Source: Paraglaciecola marina (GTDB lineage: Bacteria; Pseudomonadota; Gammaproteobacteria; Enterobacterales; Alteromonadaceae). Taken from it: a stretch of DNA of 37,950 bases. The position numbers and the translations under genes were made by a program. Shown here piece after piece: positions 35,488 through 37,950 of this stretch (within the stretch, counting starts at the first letter, position 1; the number at the start of each line of letters is the position of its first letter). The stretch lies in the NCBI RefSeq assembly GCF_004360155.1, contig NZ_ML178729.1, positions 2,043-39,992 of the forward strand. The letters run 5' to 3'. The notes beneath the pieces are model-generated. The model was not told the DNA's origin. It was given only the letters and a program-made list of their open reading frames with translations, and ran no database searches.

Positions 35488-37950
35488 TCAATCAACCACA
35501 CATGCAGTACCTTCAGTATTATGCCAATCAACTAATAGTTGTAAAAAATCTTCATCAACTAAATCTCGACCTATGGGAGGCATTTTTTCATCGTCGGTTG
35601 CTGCAATTCGCCAATATAATATTGAGTTTAGGTAATCAGTTGAGTCAACTATTTTTGTCAAACTTGGTTGTGAATCTAAATCATATAATGCATCGGCGTC
35701 ACAAATTCCCATATCTGCAAGAGCAGTATCATATCTAAAGTCAATTGCAGCTTGCGCTGTTCCTTCTGGCTGGTGACAATATGAACAATTAGCATGAACA
35801 TAACTTTTCATTCTATCTGTATAGCTTGCATCTTCATCAGTAATACTCGATAAACTACTTGTTAGGTCGATAGTTAAATAATCAAATAATATCCCTGATT
35901 CTCCTAACCATTCGATTTGAGCTTGACCATCACTACTTCGGTCTCGATTCAACTGCAACGCCTCAAAACCTAAGACCCTTTCAGCAACTTCAGTATGACA
36001 GGCGAAACAATTAGCTCTTGAAGGGTATGTCCAAGTCAAACCATTATCTAACTCGGTTTCTAATGCATCATAAAGCAAATAGGCTTCTTTATTTTCCCAA
36101 TCCCACTGATAGGTGTAGGCCCCCCAACCAGTATCATGTAGCACCATTAACCTAGTTTCATGAGGTACACCATCGAATGAGAAGGTCTTAACGAATGTAG
36201 TTCCAACCGGATAATCAAAATCGGTAGTACCTGTTACAGTTTCACCATCTGGCACACTAATGTACCTATGTTTCTCAGCTCCATCAGACCATAAAGGGGT
36301 TGTAACTTCGTAGGGAACTAAATCACCAATTGACTCAAATGGTGAATGAATATTGACACAACCTGTTGCAGATAAAGTAGTGGGGATCTCATCTCCTGTT
36401 GCTGTAACATTTGTATTGGCAACTAATTTTAAAATATTCTTGGCTGATCCCTGTAAAATATAAACTTCCGAATCTGGCCCTTCTATATAAGAATAAAAGC
36501 TACTTGATGTGCTAGTAATAGTTTCAATTTGATAGTCCGAATCCTGCCCAGTAGACATACCATATAAAGTTCCACCAGAGTAATCGCTAAATAAATAGGT
36601 GCCATATAATGAAGGAATATCAGAACCTCGATAAACAACACCGCCTATTACCGCCACACCTTCTATTTCTGGTTCTTCCTCTCCTTCCGAAAAGGTAACA
36701 CTACTATGATTGTAATCATACTCTGGGAACAATAAGTCAGAAACGACGCAGTCTGTATCTGAATCACAAGCGTAATCTTCATTCGCTTCATAAAATGGCC
36801 ATCCGTAATTTCCACCTTTCACGACTTTGTTAATCTCTTCCCATCGTGATTGACCAACATCACCAACCCATAGCTCGTTAGTCAAACTATCAAGACTAAA
36901 CTCCCAAGGGTTTCTAAAACCGAACGCATAGATTTCCTCCCTAGGGGTTTCAGTATCAGCATCGCTGAAAGGGTTTACAAAGCCAGAACCAGAAACAAAC
37001 GGGTTATCTGCTGGTATAGAATACGGGAGGCTAGATACATCGACTCTTAAAATTTTACCTCTTAGCTCAGCCCCCATTTGCGGGTAGCTATTACCTTTAG
37101 CATTTTCGCCACTACCTAAGCCAATTAACAAGTAATCATTATCATCAAATAATAACTTTCCGATATGATGGAAAATAGTCGATTGGGTCACAGATAAAAC
37201 CTCTGTAACAGTACTTGTGTCTATTCCTGTGTCAAAGTCATACTCGTACCGCAATACTCGGCTTATAACGCTAGAGCTACTATCAGCTTTACCGTTTAAG
37301 GCTACGAAAATATAGTTTCCCATTGATTTAGGAGCAAAAACTGCAGAGGTCACACCTGCTTGTTGAGAATCAACAAACACATTATCAATATTTACTACCC
37401 CAACTTCGCTAGAAATATCACCGAAACTTCTCTCATTACTGCCAGAGTCATCTGCTAAGTCGATTGCCGTAAATATTCCATCCATAGTTACCGCAACCAT
37501 ATGCCACTCGCTTAAGTCATCAGCGTACACAAAATCCATTGCAGCCAAACTTTCAGATGATGTCCCTGCTTCAAAAACATTTTCTAAAGTTGCGACATTT
37601 GAGTTTGTTGGCGCTTCGAAAGAATGACATGCAGCCGTTTCTATAGCATTAATTGTAAATACATCAGTAATAGATAGACCACCATCGTCGGTCGCAGTTA
37701 CGGTTACAGTTAAGGTCTGTAGCGAATTAAATGTTCCTTGCAACAAAGAGCCTGTTAAGGCGACTTCTGTTGTTACAGATGAGAAATCAACAGAGTAAAT
37801 TAATACGCTATCATTTTCATCAGTAAAAACCGTGCCATTCTTACTTATGTCATAGCTAAACGCCACGCCAACATATGCAGTTTGATCATGATTTTCCGAA
37901 CTGACAACTGGGGCAACATTGGTTTCAAATGTCAGCTCAAATGTATCTGT
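35488..37950 (-). CDS. PQQ-dependent sugar dehydrogenase-type protein with two cytochrome c motifs, partial at the window edge
   Basis: At least 820 codons are open; the frame runs past the right edge with no stop, so the start is outside. The visible N-terminal part resembles a dystroglycan-type cadherin-like repeat (AYVGVAFSYDIS to LTVTVTATDDGG). A six-bladed beta-propeller of the soluble glucose/aldose dehydrogenase family follows, with LRGKILRVDVSS, FGFRNPWEFSLD and WVGDVGQSRWEEINKV. The C-terminal 250 residues carry two CxxCH heme c motifs, CFACH (near 36000) and CSYCH (near 35780). It is probably an exported or surface enzyme that oxidises sugars and passes electrons through its own hemes. 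GTG 37866 is internal, not the start. Confidence 0.85.
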   Translation of the reverse strand, partial: TDTFELTFETNVAPVVSSENHDQTAYVGVAFSYDISKNGTVFTDENDSVLIYSVDFSSVTTEVALTGSLLQGTFNSLQTLTVTVTATDDGGLSITDVFTINAIETAACHSFEAPTNSNVATLENVFEAGTSSESLAAMDFVYADDLSEWHMVAVTMDGIFTAIDLADDSGSNERSFGDISSEVGVVNIDNVFVDSQQAGVTSAVFAPKSMGNYIFVALNGKADSSSSVISRVLRYEYDFDTGIDTSTVTEVLSVTQSTIFHHIGKLLFDDNDYLLIGLGSGENAKGNSYPQMGAELRGKILRVDVSSLPYSIPADNPFVSGSGFVNPFSDADTETPREEIYAFGFRNPWEFSLDSLTNELWVGDVGQSRWEEINKVVKGGNYGWPFYEANEDYACDSDTDCVVSDLLFPEYDYNHSSVTFSEGEEEPEIEGVAVIGGVVYRGSDIPSLYGTYLFSDYSGGTLYGMSTGQDSDYQIETITSTSSSFYSYIEGPDSEVYILQGSAKNILKLVANTNVTATGDEIPTTLSATGCVNIHSPFESIGDLVPYEVTTPLWSDGAEKHRYISVPDGETVTGTTDFDYPVGTTFVKTFSFDGVPHETRLMVLHDTGWGAYTYQWDWENKEAYLLYDALETELDNGLTWTYPSRANCFACHTEVAERVLGFEALQLNRDRSSDGQAQIEWLGESGILFDYLTIDLTSSLSSITDEDASYTDRMKSYVHANCSYCHQPEGTAQAAIDFRYDTALADMGICDADALYDLDSQPSLTKIVDSTDYLNSILYWRIAATDDEKMPPIGRDLVDEDFLQLLVDWHNTEGTACVVD

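Overview
The window looks like the chromosome of a marine gammaproteobacterium of the Alteromonadales type. This is inferred from gene content (thrABC with a leader-peptide attenuator, the carboxynorspermidine pathway, PnuC with NR kinase, class A RNase P RNA, a chromosomal integron) and a moderately AT-rich composition. No species is named because no search could be run.

Region 1 (1-8748) is a chromosomal integron apparently split by a genomic island. At the left edge is a small membrane-protein gene cassette bounded by copies of an attC-like core. An attC hairpin is visible at 8-50. At 7780-8748, facing the other way, is an integron integrase gene (intI) with a perfect LexA box just upstream. 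Between them, on the minus strand, lies an element of about 7.2 kb. It contains a tyrosine integrase, an unknown 273-aa protein, 21-bp tandem repeats, an AlpA-like HTH protein, an HUH replication protein of the phage gpA type, and a tightly overlapping three-gene operon of unknown proteins. The first protein of that operon resembles a PD-(D/E)XK nuclease. The element has no capsid, portal or conjugation genes, so it looks like a satellite or integrated-plasmid type island, and the three-gene operon is its cargo and a candidate defence system.

Region 2 (8808-23194) is mostly core metabolism: a membrane-anchored FMN glutamate-synthase-like protein; thrA-thrB-thrC followed closely by ung; a threonine leader peptide and attenuator with three perfect palindromes upstream; a PLP deaminase; pnuC with an NR kinase (NAD salvage); carboxynorspermidine synthase and decarboxylase (polyamines); a secreted M28 peptidase; and a thioredoxin-like lipoprotein with a single active-site cysteine.

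Region 3 (23268-34366) is signalling. A hybrid histidine kinase (HAMP, HisKA, HATPase, REC, HPt) is divergent from a compact four-gene operon: ECF sigma factor, single-pass anti-sigma-like protein, animal-type heme peroxidase, and an exported TPR-CHAT protease with its His/Cys dyad intact. I consider this operon the best candidate in the window for an undescribed regulated system. A lone protein with a degenerate HD-like domain follows.

Region 4 (34463-37950) holds rnpB on the minus strand, a STAS-like small protein, and the 3' part of a large PQQ-type sugar dehydrogenase with two heme c motifs and cadherin-like repeats, cut by the right window edge.
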